A stretch of 64,000 nt of DNA from Aurelia coerulea (taxonomy: Eukaryota > Cnidaria > Scyphozoa > Semaeostomeae > Ulmaridae): contig CM076959.1 of the NCBI GenBank assembly GCA_039566865.1, positions 2,277,501-2,341,500 of the forward strand, given 5' to 3'. This document shows positions 1-12,855 of the stretch, piece by piece; position 1 is the first letter of the stretch; every line of letters starts with the position of its first letter. The notes beneath the pieces were generated by a model. The model made no database searches and was not told the origin of the DNA. It saw only the letters and a list, made by a program, of their open reading frames with translations. The position numbers and the translations under genes were made by a program.

Positions 1-159
1 GCTAAAAAGCAGTGTTCTCAGCTTTTGAACGTAACCTGCAATAAGAGAAGTGGTCTGGGCATATTTGGCTGCCGAATTTGAGAGAGGGTCTTTTTTCAAA
101 GGATGATACCATTGGGAATAATCATTAGAATTGCTATCACCATTGGAACCTAATGACAT
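1..159 (-). CDS. Possible N-terminal exon of a gene leaving the window
   Basis: On the minus strand an ATG at 157-159 opens a frame that stays open for 53 codons to the window edge. The peptide begins MSLGSNGDSNSND and is Ser/Asn-rich at the start, then includes a more helical stretch, AAKYAQTTSLIAGYVQKLR. I do not recognise a domain. The frame is longer than chance favours in AT-rich DNA but not decisively so. It lies downstream of the THAP/DDE gene on the same strand. It could be a first exon or a chance open frame. Confidence 0.3.
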   Translation of the reverse strand, partial: MSLGSNGDSNSNDYSQWYHPLKKDPLSNSAAKYAQTTSLIAGYVQKLRTLLFS

Positions 160-256
160 AAGCAACTATGTGCACATGAAATTTCCCTGGGAAACCATTC
201 AAGATTTAATTTTACCTTGATGTAATTGGAGTATTGAGCTTATTGCTATTTCCGTA

Positions 257-550
257 AAAGCTCTATTTAGCCCCCAGGGGGCTTATTGATTTTCGACACA
301 ACAGAGGGGGCTTAATAGAGAGGAGGGCTTATTCACAAAATCGAGTGGCAAGGATATATATGATAGCTTTTCAGCTGTTTTACACCATATTTTGCCAATT
401 GAGCATACAATTTTATGAGTCAAATACATAAAGCTGACACAGTATCTCTGGAATTGGATAGAGGGGGGCTCTACAGAGAGGAGGGCATATTAAAAATTTT
501 GGCCCAGAAAGGGGCGTCACAGAGAGGGGGGGGGGGCTTAATAGAGCTTC
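257..550. mobile_element. Short TIR element (MITE) with G-rich ends
   Basis: The left end AAGCTCTATTTAGCCCCC at about 257 is matched in inverse by GGGGGCTTAATAGAGCTT ending near 550. GAGGGGGGCTTAATAGAG-like words recur inside. No coding capacity is visible. The short ORF antisense to it is low-complexity Pro/Leu and is not a gene. Confidence 0.5.
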
Positions 551-686
551 TTGCTTCTTTGGTATGAGACTTGTCCTGTTGCATAATGATACATTGCACA
601 TGCCTAGAGAGAAAAGTGGGGTTTACAGCTGCAGGTGGTTTACAGCAATTTTGCGCAAAGTTAACTGTGAGTTTGTTTTGAGTATG

Positions 687-3600
687 TTACAGATTTATGA
701 GCTTGTAAACTGCCTGTAAAGCAGTTGAATTTTGCACCAAACCACTTTGCAACAGTTTATTTGAAGCTTCCTGCACAAACTCCATACAAACTTTCAAACT
801 CCAAAAAAACAGTGGAGCATACTCAATGCAAGCTGATTGCATAGTTTGCGCAAATTGCATAGAGAGGTGCCCCTTAAATGTAATTACTAATACAATATAT
901 AATACACAATTATTTATATACTTGAAGCCCATCAATATATATAGGACATACTGTAGGTATTTGCTGTTTTCCTTCTGTGCTTATTTCTTGCTCAAAAAGT
1001 ACACATATACCCTTGCAAAAACGCCATACGTGAAACATGGTCAAACGTTGTTGAAAATTTAGTTACTTTCCATGGTCAAAATGCATCGTTGGTTCTTAAC
1101 CATGAATGCCCATGATCAAACATGTTTGGGTATTTCATAAGGAACACGGTCAAACGTGGATCCATTCATACCTGAACATGACTGTGTTTGACCATGTTGC
1201 GATGATGAAAAAGTTTTGAAATTTAGTTTAATTGTTAACTTAGTTAACATAATGTTGCTGTTGTTGCTGTTGCCCAGGAGGAGGGGGGGGGGAAAGTTGA
1301 AAAGTTTTGATGGCCTACCATAAGTGGGGTTTACTGAAACCTCACGCACAACCTCATCACCATACTTGAACTTAGGATATGTGACATGCAAGTATTGCAT
1401 TCCATCCTTTCTTTTCTTCTTGTCCCTCATGACATTCTCATTAAAGTGCAAAGAAGCAAGTATTGTCCTACAGGTAAATTTGAGAAAACAATGTTTAACT
1501 AGAATTTCCTTTGTGAACTGATAGTAGGAGGCAGCTTGAATCCATTACTCATTATCTGGATTATAAAATTAGATATGTTTTATTACCAGCCACAGTTCCT
1601 GGGATTTAGATGCTTAGATGAATTTTGCCCTGTTTGGGGGAAAGCCTTCTGATTTGGGCAGATTTCTAGACAGTTTGAGGGGCAAAAATTCATTTCAAAC
1701 ATTTACTGTGACTATGTTAGGGTTTCACTGAAAGTGCTTTCTAGACATAATAACTGCCAAGCATTTCTATCTGAGGGGGTGTATATGCCCCTTGTTGTAG
1801 TAATTCTTTCCACATAAATGCAGGAAAGAGAATCATCAACATGTGGATATCAGTGTAAATACCTGCATTTTGTTCCAATGAATGAAAAATACAACATTTT
1901 AGGATGCCAGTGGTTCAGTAAGGAATGATACCCCTCCAAACAGCTTGTTTGAACAAACGGTGACAATTGTTTGATATCATTGACAATCTTGGTATTTACA
2001 AGAATTGAACAAAGTTTCTCATGTCCTTCACTCCCTGAAAAGCAATGATATGCAATAGATGCATATGTCTTATAATTAGAAATAACTGAAAGGCCTGAAA
2101 ATTGTATTTACAAAACACTGCCATACATAGGAAGCATTCTTCAAAATTGTTTACAAATATATTTTCATTTTGAACAGTCAATTTTGAGAGTCATCAAAAC
2201 AATTCAATTCATGACATTTTCAACACAATGAAGTAATCAAAGTGTCAAATAGATCCACTAAATTTCAAAACAATTTGCCCAATTAAATCGTAAAAAATCC
2301 CCCATTGGTTTATCCTATCAGAGCCATTCATGAAAAAGAATCACTAACAAATCCAGTTCCCAGGTTACAAGAAGCAACCTGAAAATTTCATCTTCCATGA
2401 AAATGATAATTTTTGAAAGATGGCTGTACCTGGCCTACATCTATTTTTTGTGCATGTTAGAAGTTTTAGGTTGTACCACCTGGAGAAAAAACTATTAATT
2501 TTCTCCCATTGGATACAAAAAAATCAAACGATTGGTACTGAAGGAACACCTTCAACATTCAAAAGGAGTGAACAGGACTTAGTAATGAAAATTTCACCAA
2601 TTTTGATCCATTTTCTTTTTTCCAGTTCTCCGTGTGCACAGCGTTTGAACAGTGGATTGTCATGGCCTTCATGTTTATTAGCAATGTGAGGAATAATTGA
2701 CCTCCATTTTGCAGCGATTAATTCACCAAATCCTTGCTTCGTTGAAAGTACACACCAATAGATATGCCTGCGTATTGCTTTTACCCAATGAGATATCCTT
2801 TCCAAGCCCGTTTCTTTACCAGCACTTGCCAACTTTTTGCAAATTGAGCGTGCAATATGCCAGATATCGTAGTAATGCTGTGTGCGTTTTTCATCAGTCC
2901 TGATCCATTTGGCTATACCAAGATGGCGATCCGATACAAAAGATGAGATGTCTAAATCTTCTTGGTGCAGTTTCTCAAAACATTTCTTAGCTCCGTATAA
3001 TTCCATTGCATTGCTAGAGCCTGCCTGGTTAGCCTAAGATCAAAATAAGTTGTATCTCAGTCTTTGACTATTGAAACATTTACGAATAGAAACTATAAGC
3101 AAGACACTTGCAGAAAAGTACTTCAGAAAGGGTACTCTGGATATACTAGGTAACCCAAGAAAATCCTCGAGAGATCTAAGTATTCCCTAAGGAGAGACCA
3201 CCAAAAACTTTGATATAGGCTGAAGCATTGTTGGTATTGTTATTTGATAATATCAAAAGGTAGCATTTTACAAACCTGCACTAGCTCAAAATGCACTATT
3301 TTCAAGTTTGAAGAGCAGAATACGGAATATATTCCATATTTGGCGTTGTGCCCCATGGAGTCGAACCTTCCATCCCCGCCCCAAACAAGTCTCTTCATTC
3401 CTTTCAGGTCATTCACCAAACGTGCTTGGTACTGCTCCCAATAATGCAGAATTGTTGGGAAGAGGAACTTTTTTTGGTGCAAAAAGAATGTTCTTGCTGT
3501 ATAGCAACAGATACCCATGTGCTTCAGCAACAGGATGACTTTAGCAATAGACGCACCAGTTGCCAGAGTCGCGAAGCTCAGCAGTATGTTTCCAGCTGGG

Positions 3601-6600
3601 TAATTTCCGAATAGTAAAGGCTGGCTCTTCCATGTGAAGTTCTTTTTGCAGTTTGCACAAACTTGTTTCACCTTAACCATTGTCCCATTCTTGGACATTT
3701 CGACTCTTGGTCCCTCATATTTACAGTTGAAACAGAACATTGTAAAAAGGGTGAGCAGCATAGACTGGAAAACAATGAACTTCTGATCTTCATGTGGAGG
3801 AGCAGTCTCGTCAATTCTGAAAGAAAACACAATAAATGTGAACAGCATGTATTCGTTTGTGACAAGAAACTGCTGTATTTGTTTCACTGGCACAACGTAG
3901 AGTGGTTTGTTCGAGTGGCATGTCACTCATTCAAAACAGTGCTCGAGTTGTTTTAAGAACAAAAGGATTTTACCGATTTTTGGTGGATATTCTTGAAAAC
4001 AAAAGGATATTTTCTGAAGGTGTACAAGATTTTTTGGGGAGTCAGTTTGTTTTATTGAAGGCAGCAGCTGTAGACTGTCATTTTCTATTAATATCATCAC
4101 AGATTTTTGGGCCTATGTTAGAATCTACAAAAAGCAAACGAATATTTGTGAAAAATTGAATTTCTTTCCCGCTTGCGAGGTTCTTGGCCCTCATGTTGCG
4201 TCCCGCTATATTTTACACAGCTAAAACAGAAGGCGGAGAACATTCTGAAAACTATGGTCCAGGGCAGGAAATGGGTAACCCTAGGTAAAGCATGTGTGTA
4301 CTTTTAAAACCATGAGCGCACGCGCTAAATATACAGTATTACCCCGCCACTAAGGAACTGACTTATAAGGAACTGCAGCCTGCCAGATGGCACTATAGTC
4401 ATTGTCCAACATTTGGTTTACTATAACATTTATATAATATCTATAAGAAACCAAGCAGCCTGGTTTTTTAAAATGAGTTTCTTAGTGGCGGGGTAATACT
4501 GTACCAGAGAATTGGCGTAAAGAATCAAACTCACTTTAGGGTATTTCTTGTTGATTTTTGGCTTTTCGTTGGTGACTCGGAACTTCCTGCCTTTCGTTCG
4601 TGCATTTCATTATCGTCATCATCAGAATCTATGTCCGAGTTTACATTTTCTTCCCAATTATCGTAATTCGTGGCATCTTCAGAATCACTATCGTCACCAA
4701 AGTATTCGTCATATTCACTGAAATTATCATCCTCGCTAGATTGAGTATTTGTGTCGTCCGTGTCTTCATCTGATTCATCCGAGGAACATACACCATTCTT
4801 CTATGAAAATAACAACGAATCAGAAAGCTTTTGAAAAGTTGCCTTTAGTGTCATTTCACAGAAGTTTTGCTAAACTAAGAGGAACAAATATTGAAGCAGT
4901 CAATTTTAGCACGCACATGATAAGATACTTACCCTGATTTACCTAAGTCAACCATCGAGAAAGTCAAGACGATTGCGCTAAAGATGGCGGCGAGGAAATT
5001 TTTATCAAGATTCATTGCGTTCTTTAATCAAATTCCTACAGAATCGTTGAAGAATCACAATGCGAACGCTATGCATCTTGGAAAAAAGTTCTTTCCTGCC
5101 ATCTTGAGCGCAATCATCTTTTGGACAGGTAGAAGACAACGGACGTTGGTATAATCATTAGATAGTTCTACTAATGAGGCAATCACTTGAAAAAGACTGC
5201 AGGTAAGAAAAGTGTGATATTTAGTTAGTTAGCTTCTCCAAACTGCTTGCCTATGCTTTTTACATTGTTTTTAGCGCACTGGTGACCAAATTTTAATTTT
5301 TAAGTAGTGTAAAACCCTCAAAAACATGCCTATTCTGAGATAACTTTAGCTAACACGCTGTATGTTCTAGAAATTGCTTTCTCGCTCCAAAATAATTGTT
5401 CCAGATATGATAGTTGAACAGAATTATACTAACTTCTAAACTCATTATATGATTCTTCAGATCCTGGATCTGTATTTTGAGTCTACTGGTGTCTTTCTGA
5501 TAGTACCGGATTTTTTTGCATGACTCTGCACACTTTTCACAATCTGGCTTTGTCACTTCACCAACACTCTTTTCAATTTCGCGGATTTCCATGAAATTAG
5601 TAGATGAATGAGTGGTTGTTTCGTGGGGGCTTGCTACAGCAACTGGTTCATGTCCACTGTCGCCTTCCGTCGATGGACCTGCGAAATCATTCTCTTCTTT
5701 GCCAATAGTTTTTCTTTTCCTGGACAGCGTATCGCTCCTCGTAGTCTGAAAGATAAAGAATATTTTCAGCCTTTTCATTGGATATCTTTCGGCGTCCTTT
5801 TGGGTGTAGCAGAGCAGAAAAGATTAGCCCTCTTGACCCTCTTGGAGCTTCAGGGATATCACTAGGGTGGGCAAAATCTCTATCAACAGAGCCTATCAGG
5901 CTATCACTCTAGAAAAACGTACCAGTTTAAAAAAAATGTATTTCTTAGGGATTCTAAAAAACAATTTACTTTCACACTTGCAAATATGATATTGAGTCCC
6001 CGAAAAATGAAATGTTCTTCTACCAGCCTTATACGACAAGGCTTGCAAACATGGTGACTTCTACCATAATGATGGATATGCTTCGAAAAATTGTATGAAA
6101 ATGCAGGGTGTCCTTTCTCCCATGGAGTGAAACTCTAAGGGAGTACTCTTTCTGTTTCTAAAATATGGACAAACATTATCTTTCTGGGTTAGTTAATTGT
6201 TTCGGTTCCTGGAATTATTGTTATTTCCTTTTTTGGGTCTAAAATATAGGGAAAAATAAAGAAGATACAGAAAAACGTAATGCACAAACAAAATCAAAAT
6301 CAAGCAACATTACAATCAAAATATTTTAATTCTGGGTATGACTATTTTCGTGCACGAAATTGTTTTTTTGGGTTGTGTACCCCCAGCGTGAGGAAGCTGA
6401 GGACTGCTGTCCTAAATATACCAGAGTACCTCACTATGAGCGAAACCCCCAAACCAATTTTCCCACTGAAGTCAGGACGAATCTATGACAGATTTCAGCA
6501 TAGTCAATATGATTTCAGTAAAGCCGAGAAAACACCGATGGGTTCTTTGAAATAATTTCAAATTAAATTCAAAATAAACATCAAGGAAGTGACATACCTT

Positions 6601-6977
6601 TTTCATATACCTTTGCTCGCGTTTGGATTGGGAGCTTCTTGGAGCTTTACCAGCAGCATCAACTGTGGGAATGGCACCAATTTCTAACCTCCGCATTTTC
6701 GTAGTTTCTGCATTTGCTCCAATGTCAATATCGATTCTCCGAACGAAATCAGTCGGTTTAAAATGGACAGAACACAAAGCAGAGGACTTTGAAGGAGTGA
6801 AACCAGCTCGGTGCCTTCTCACAAACTGAATCCATTTCGATCTCTGTTTCTCGTTTTTTGGGAATACGTTCGCATTGATACATTCGGAGTGTAACTATCG
6901 TTCATACAACTGGTGTCATTTGGGGCGCCAGCACAACAATATTTCCCAGTTTTTCGTTTCTTTCTCGGGCCTTCCAT
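687..6977 (-). CDS. THAP-domain DDE transposase-like gene, 8 exons, one frame break
   Basis: Exons I assign (minus strand): 6977-6598, 5745-5434, 4800-4535, 3816-3276, 3033-2598, 2034-1863, 1467-1319, 790-687. Every intron is GT..AG and all phases close. Exon 1 carries a THAP zinc finger (KYCCAGAPN, then CSVHF after RRHRAG). Exon 2 is coiled-coil-like, exon 3 is acidic Asp/Ser-rich. Exons 4-6 hold a probable DDE core: GDGRFDS, SDRH, and Glu in CLEGYHS. A CxxC pair (CFNCKY, CANCKK) precedes the core. Summed coding length is 2360 nt, one short of a multiple of three. That fits the single-base loss in exon 1 near 6866-6880, where the frame must shift from the ATG frame to the one encoding FPKNEKQRSKW. 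The family resembles THAP-containing Kolobok-type or related transposases. That label is from memory. The last exon has the weakest acceptor. It may be a young pseudogene or carry an assembly error. Confidence 0.7.
4332..4503. mobile_element. TA-flanked MITE in an intron of the THAP/DDE gene
   Basis: The inverted ends CAGTATTACCCCGCCACTAAG and CTTAGTGGCGGGGTAATACTG are 21 bp and perfect. They are flanked by TA on both sides. The element is about 170 bp, non-coding, and Tc1/mariner-like by its target duplication. It lies between exons 3 and 4. Confidence 0.75.
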
Positions 6978-8139
6978 CTTCAAAACATAAGCAATCCCAC
7001 TGGATTCATATAGCGTGCTGCTAGTTCCTTATCATCCTGCCCACTTGAATACGTCACAAATTCCTCAAATTCCTGTCTGACCGCGTCGTGAATGTCGAAC
7101 AAAAAGGCACGATTATCGCATATTCAAGGTGCCAAAAGAGGCAATTAGCGGCTCGTAATTATCAAATAAACACCATAATGCTACGCAGCAATACCTAATT
7201 ACTCAATCGCGATAAAAAAGAAAGGTTTCGAAATTTTTTTATTTTTCATTTCAGTGGCACTTTAACATTTAGTCTTTTTGTTGTCTCTTGTAATCTTGTT
7301 ATACTTTTTGTTAATTGTTGTATTTTTAAAGGATTTTTGTATGTAGTAGTGGAATTTTAAAATGAATGAACTGAACCGTCAGCCTTTTGATCTGCTAGGA
7401 TTCTGAGAAGTATGAGAACGTTTTAAGAACAAAAAATTTGATAGAGCTTACACTGCAAAGTGTACTATTTTTCTGATACGGCGATACACCGATACACCGT
7501 CGGTCTCATTATCAGGGAATATTTTCAGCCTCTTTTTCAAACGCCAAAAACAATACTAGTCTCATAACCTTTCGTCCAGGATTGTAGAACTTAGTCATGT
7601 GTTTGTCAATGCATTTGTCAAAATCAGTCTTGTCATTCACAAATTGCACCGATTTTATCAAAACGCTCTTTATTTAAGAACGACGTGGCTAATTCTGACA
7701 AACTAAATTTTGTGATCTGAATTGATATGTTAGCTACAGAGGCATTTTTCAGTTTATAGCAATCTGGTAAATGGTTTGGAAGCTATAGGCTTTTATCCTG
7801 TAGTATTTGCATTGGCAAATACATTGTTTGATAGTGGACATGCATAGTGTATATTTTAAAATTTGCCAAATTGAAATCACCCACTCATTTTTAAGAATTA
7901 AGAGGGATTTTCTCCAGAACGCTATTTCAAGAAACCTTCAAATTGGCATAAAATCTAAATCAAATTTACCTCTTAGGTCTATCTTACAGCAATTGCTTTT
8001 TCATGCGTTAGCACACTTTATCCTTTGGAGCATAAAAATGTTGTTCCAGGCGATTTCATCATGCCAAGAGGATACAGGTAGAGGATAGAGTATCATGATA
8101 TAGTTATGAGAACTTTGGTTTTTATTTTTATTTTTGCCA
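6978..8139. other. Non-coding stretch upstream of the THAP/DDE gene
   Basis: AT-rich sequence with only short, frame-scattered ORFs. It would contain the promoter of the minus-strand THAP/DDE gene, but I see no recognisable core promoter. A 93-codon frame near 7807-8088 (plus) has no recognisable domain. Confidence 0.5.
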
Positions 8140-9055
8140 GGAGCAATTTAGTGACTCTGAGGACTCTGGCTCAGATTACCAACAAGACAATGAAAATAGT
8201 GAAAGTGATTGTGAATATGATTGTGAAAGTGATGCAGTATGTCAATGAAATTGTTGCACGATTTAAGCACATCTGCTGAAAAGTGTTCAACCCTTTGGTT
8301 TCAAAATATTTTTAGATTTAATATTATTTATCAAGCAGTTTGTTTATAGTGATTTTCTTTGGTGATAACCGTGCCGACAATAAAGTACTTGGAGCATGAC
8401 CAGAGAGTATACGATAAAACACATGCCTGTCTTTTCTGTGGAGTGAATACACCAAAAATAGCAAGGCACTGCCAAAGTGTACATAAAGATGAAATTGAAA
8501 TGATTAAAATTGCTGCAATTGAGACAAAAACAGATGAAGGGAAGGAAGAACAAAATTAGAGCTCTACGTTTTAAAGGTGACTTTGCTCACAATATTAAGG
8601 TTTTGAACAACGGTGGCAAACCAAAGGTCTGGAGACGATCTAGTGAGAAGGAGGTGGTTGAGTATCAACTTTTCACACCCTGCACGTTTTGCCTTGCATT
8701 CGTGCGGAAGCACAAACTTTGGAGGCATGTTGCTGCTTGCCCATTAAATGAGAAGAGGAAGCAGGCAGGCTGCTCTCCTAATGAAACTAGTTATCGCAGA
8801 AAGTTGTGATGAGAAAGTGAGATGTTGCTTTTTAGCTCTACAAGTAGACCAGTGAAGTGCAGTGAAAGATTTATGGCAGATATGGTTAGTTACATTGTGG
8901 CTGACAAAGTTTCATTCATTGCAAAGAAGATGCCCTGATTCTTGCATATGAGTCGTTTGTGTACACATCAAAGGGTAAATCTAAGACGGCAGGGGTATCT
9001 CAGAAAATGCGGATGTTGGCAAATTTAAATAACTTCATGCTAGATATCAAGTAGC
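8140..9055 (+). pseudogene. Decayed zinc-finger-type element gene (N-terminal part)
   Basis: Three coding blocks lie in order. 8143-8237 is an acidic exon (SDSEDSGSDYQQDNENSESD) with plausible AG and GT borders. 8359-8560 holds a Cys/His pair (CLFCGVNTPKIARHCQSVH). 8525-8809 holds a second Cys2-His unit (PCTFCLAFVRKHKLWRHVAACP) after RFKGDFAHNIKVL. The frame has to change near 8525-8535 and again near 8932, where MADMVSYIVADKVSFIAKK continues in another frame as ALILAYESFVYTSKGK up to a TAG at about 9051. These blocks resemble a widespread cnidarian/fish transposon-associated family I cannot name. A separate minus-strand remnant of apparently the same family's later region is at 21983-22790. 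Function unknown; the frame breaks indicate a dead copy. Confidence 0.55.
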
Positions 9056-9395
9056 AGTCCCAGTCTTGGTTTGAATGTTAGTCAGCTTCCTATTTTGTGG
9101 ACACATTTTGAAACCCCATCCCAACTTAGTGTCTAAACTCATAAGCACATGTCACCACTTAAAAGTCCCCATCCATGATATGATATGACTTCAAATTGCA
9201 TAAAGAATATGTCTGCTCCATTGCACATATTATGTCAGAGTTTGTCCCAAGAATATAGCTGAAGATAGTATTACATTGATACAGTTGAATACATATGAAT
9301 TAAATACCTAAAAGTTTTCAACATTTCTTGACAATGGCAGAGAAATACAGACAAATGAATGGTTTCTCATAAAAATATGTATAATTTTCCTCAGC

Positions 9396-10232
9396 TTAAC
9401 CCTAATCCATATGGGCTTTTTTGAGCTACCATTTATGGGGGGCGGGTGCTTTTCACCCCCCCCCCCCCTCTGAAAACTACCTTAGACTCATCCGAATTCA
9501 ATACAACTTGGCACAGTTATAGAAAATGTAATTTTTAGCTTGTAGCGTAATTTGGGTGTGGCTGCCACACCTTGTGACATCACAGTGACGTCACAAAGCT
9601 GACAATCTGTGAAAATCAGGCTTCCAAGTTGAATTCAAGTTTAATGAAGATTTTGCATGAACTTTATGCAGTTTTTGGTTCAGTTTGTCAACATATTTCG
9701 TGATAGAATGTTATTTTATGGAAAAAAAACGATTTTGGAGTGATATTTTGGCAGAAATTAGCCGACTAGCTGAAAAAATGGTGATTACCTATAACAAATG
9801 TATCCTTAGAGTGTTTTTCATTGAAAAAGCTCGAAAAAACTTGAAAACATTGCTAATTAGTCCAAAATGGCAGCCAAAATGACGTCATTATAAACAAATG
9901 CTGACATCAACAAATTCCAGAAGTTCCGGTATCAAATTGACCCCCTTTGTTTGATAATTCATTTGCAGTATAATACTTCATAATTCAATCAACTAATTCC
10001 ATTGAAATCATTGAAAACAATGAGTTTGCTGCTACCTCAGTCCAAATATGGGCATGTCACGTGACCTGTGAGTCCTATTGTTCAAACATTTTTTCACCAA
10101 AATGTGGCTAATAGATAATTAGTAAAAGTCAGGGAGGCTGGGGGACATAGCAAATGTGGTTTAAACATGCGGCAAATAAAACTTTGAGGGGTGGGGGGTG
10201 GAATCCACCCCCCCCATGCGGATTTGGGTTAA
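9396..10232. mobile_element. TTAA-flanked MITE, piggyBac-like ends
   Basis: TTAA at 9396-9399 is followed by CCCTAATCCATATGGG. The inverse, CCCATGCGGATTTGGG followed by TTAA, closes at 10229-10232. The TTAA target with a CCC start is the piggyBac hallmark. G/C homopolymer runs sit just inside both ends. No intact ORF is present, so it is non-autonomous. Confidence 0.65.
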
Positions 10233-10241
10233 ATCAGACAT

Positions 10242-10893
10242 CTTTTGTCTTCCTTAGAAATGCATCACATGTCCAAGAGGTACAGAAATCACAAAACATC
10301 CTCTGTTAAAAGGCATATCCAGACCCAAAAGCACCAACGAGCACAAAAATTTTTACCCCACCTACCAGACACCTTCCTTCTACCAGCACTGCCACAAGAA
10401 AAGATGGAGACAAAGAAAATTTTGATGAGTCATCCTTCACCCCGCCTTCCAAACACCTACCCCCTAGCCCACCAAGACACCTTCCACCTACCAGCACTAT
10501 TTCAAGAAGAGAGGATGAAGGCAAAGAAAAAGAAGTCATAGTTTTGGAAAGTGAGGAGGAAAACAAAGACAGGCAGCCTGGGCATTGCAGGGAAGAGCAA
10601 GAGCCACCCAAAACTCCAAGTGCCAAAGTGGAGAAAAAATTTACTTGCCTTGTATGCAAAAAGGAATTCAACAAATCATCCAATTGTACAAGGCACAAGA
10701 AAATTCATGACAATTAGCAGAAACACAAATGTGTGCATTGCAACAGGGTTTTCTCTTGCCCTGACACTCTAAGAGAGCATTGTGCCACTGTTCATCTCCA
10801 CAGGCAAGCGCACGAGTGCAAACACTGTGTGAAGACATTCAGAAGGCCTGGAAGACTGCAAGCTCACATCACAGCACAGCATAAAGACGCTTA
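10242..10893 (+). pseudogene. C2H2 zinc-finger exon with a frameshift and a stop
   Basis: A strong acceptor (CTTCCTTAG) at about 10257 precedes a degenerate finger (SVKRHIQTQKHQ). After a frame change near 10320-10345, a Pro-rich then acidic linker leads to three C2H2 fingers at about 10636-10890: CLVCKKEFNKSSNCTRHKKIH, CVHCNRVF...HCATVH and CKHCVKTF...HITAQH (abbreviated). An in-frame TAG after the first finger (about 10716) and the upstream frameshift break it. A DNA-binding protein is the likely ancestor. Because C2H2 fingers are common in both host and transposon proteins, I cannot say which. It begins immediately after the right end of the TTAA element, so that element may have inserted in its upstream intron. 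Confidence 0.5.
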
Positions 10894-11884
10894 GGAGCAA
10901 GGGTGAAGGAGGAGATACAATTTAGGGGGGCTGCCCGATAAAAAATCCCTTGTTTTAAGAAAATTTTGCCCGACTTAAGGTGGATTTCTGCACGATTATG
11001 GCTGATTTTTGAGAAAATTTCCCTACATTGGGTAATTTTACCTTATGTAACTTACCATAATCACTCTTGATGCAAGTCTAAGGTTTGTTTGAAGTTTTGA
11101 ATTATTTGATACAAGGGTTCTTTGTATTTCATTTAGGTGCTTGTCACATATATTTCCAATCGCTGAGGAACGAATTTCTCCAGAAAACCAATAACCCAGA
11201 GAAGCACACTATTGTATCTGAAAAGAAGAGACTGCGTGCAAAGAGACAACAGGTAGGGATTTGATTTGATATAGAGAGCATCGGGATGTAACAATTTTAT
11301 GGAAGTTTTGATGTCTGGCTTTTTCATTTCTTTAATGTTATTTCAATGTAAATGATCATCTATTTGTGTATTTCACCGTTTTCTTTGATGCATGTGCCAT
11401 TGCAGGCACGCCACAAAAAAGCCCAAAAAAGTACCAATAATACCTAACAACCAACCAACCTACCAACCACAGACGTGCACTGAACGGAATAATTTTTGGT
11501 CAATTTCGTGAGTTTTAGGCTGTAAATTTGTTTATATTTCTTATGGCAGGCTCTCAAACAACAAGTGATTTGTGTAAATTTACAGGTTTGGAAAAGCCAT
11601 AATGAATGGAAACACCAAACCAACTGTCTCTTACATAACTTGTATCAAATGTTTCTGGTGAAATCTTACATTACTATTGGTAACAAGGATTCCAATGGTT
11701 TTTCTTCAACAGAATCTATAAAATTTAACATTTGTTGCTTCGCCATCAGTACCAGATTTCTAGAAGGGATCTGTTTAAGGAAAAACCAACTGAGTCTGCA
11801 TGCCGGCTAAGTTATCTGAAGGGATAAAATTTTGGTTTTCAGCTTTTTGAAACAAGAAGATAATATATAAGAGGGGGAGGCAGC
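10894..11884. other. Non-coding stretch
   Basis: AT-rich sequence with no supported gene. Short ORFs on both strands lack domains. It may be intron separating the zinc-finger fragment from the exon at 11885. Confidence 0.45.
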
Positions 11885-12125
11885 GCTTTGGTCTGATGTG
11901 ACAGAAGAAATGATGTCGGATGAAGAGGATTTAGATGGTGGGCTTAAAATAAAGACACCACATTGGCGGAGCGAAGAACTTGGAGCCTTTGTCGAAAAGC
12001 TAGATGAGCGCCACATTATGCGGCAACAGGACAATAACCACCAAGTCCTACGAAAGAGGAGAGTTGCTACAGCGAAAGCCTTCAAAGAAGTTAAAGCCGC
12101 ATCTTCTCAAAGATTGAAACGTTAG
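11885..12125 (+). CDS. Candidate terminal exon, acidic then basic
   Basis: After a possible acceptor (GGAGGCAG) the frame reads ALWSDVTEEMMSDEEDLDGG, then KTPHWRSEELGAFVEKLDER, and ends RVATAKAFKEVKAASSQRLKR with a TAG. The order acidic SDEED, then PxWRSxxLxxFxxxLD, then basic tail matches a C-terminal module I recall from uncharacterised cnidarian transposon-associated proteins (C14orf93-like in places). This is recall, not a search. No intact upstream exon was connected to it. The open frame is about 80 codons with no stop. Confidence 0.45.
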
Positions 12126-12855
12126 AACAATGATTAATATTTTTGCTTTTTTATAATAATTCTTTTTCTATCATGCTTGTGTCTTGTCAATGTTTTTGTC
12201 CAAACTTAATACTTTTCATCCAAATATGAACAATACCACAGTAAACTTGATTTGAAAAGCAATGCAACCATGAAACAAACTGACACCTTTTTCCACCTTA
12301 CACTCGGTAGAGTAAAGCAAAACCCTCATCAAAGAAACTGCCAATTAAGAACAACCTCAAGGCTGAGCTTTGGCTAATTAAGCACCCTTTACACAACAAC
12401 TATTATAAGAATGTATCGGAGCCTCTTCAGCCTGTTACAGAAAAGCACCTGCTCATTTATGTGAAATTTTACTGTATGAAACGTTGAAAGACAACGAAAG
12501 GAAGAGGAAGCAATGTTGTTTTATCTGTTTCAAAGATCTGTTTTTTCTGTTACGAAGATCTGTTTCGAAAATAAGCCAATCAGAAACATCTGAGGTTAAA
12601 CTGCTTCAAAATTCCAAGCCAGATCAATGTCCTAAACTTTTCATGGTCTGAAAGAGAACCAAGACTAGCGGGTAAATACAGGAATTGCTCCGATCCGAAA
12701 ATTTTCGTTTTTATTGCGACACCAAAGTTTTCGTTGACGAGATCAACAGACGACTGGGACTTATCGTTTCATTCATGCTCTCTTTTGAATTCAGCTGAAT
12801 TTGCCCTCCTTCGCACAAGTTTTACGAGAAACAAACATGCACGACACTTAGACTC

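Noticed and set aside
1996..2181. Minus-strand 61-codon ORF read as a gene
   Set aside because: It overlaps exon 6 of the THAP/DDE gene in a different frame and begins in the intron.
10306..10698. Minus-strand 130-codon ORF
   Set aside because: Antisense to the Pro-rich linker of the C2H2 fragment; Ser/Leu/Gly repeats only.
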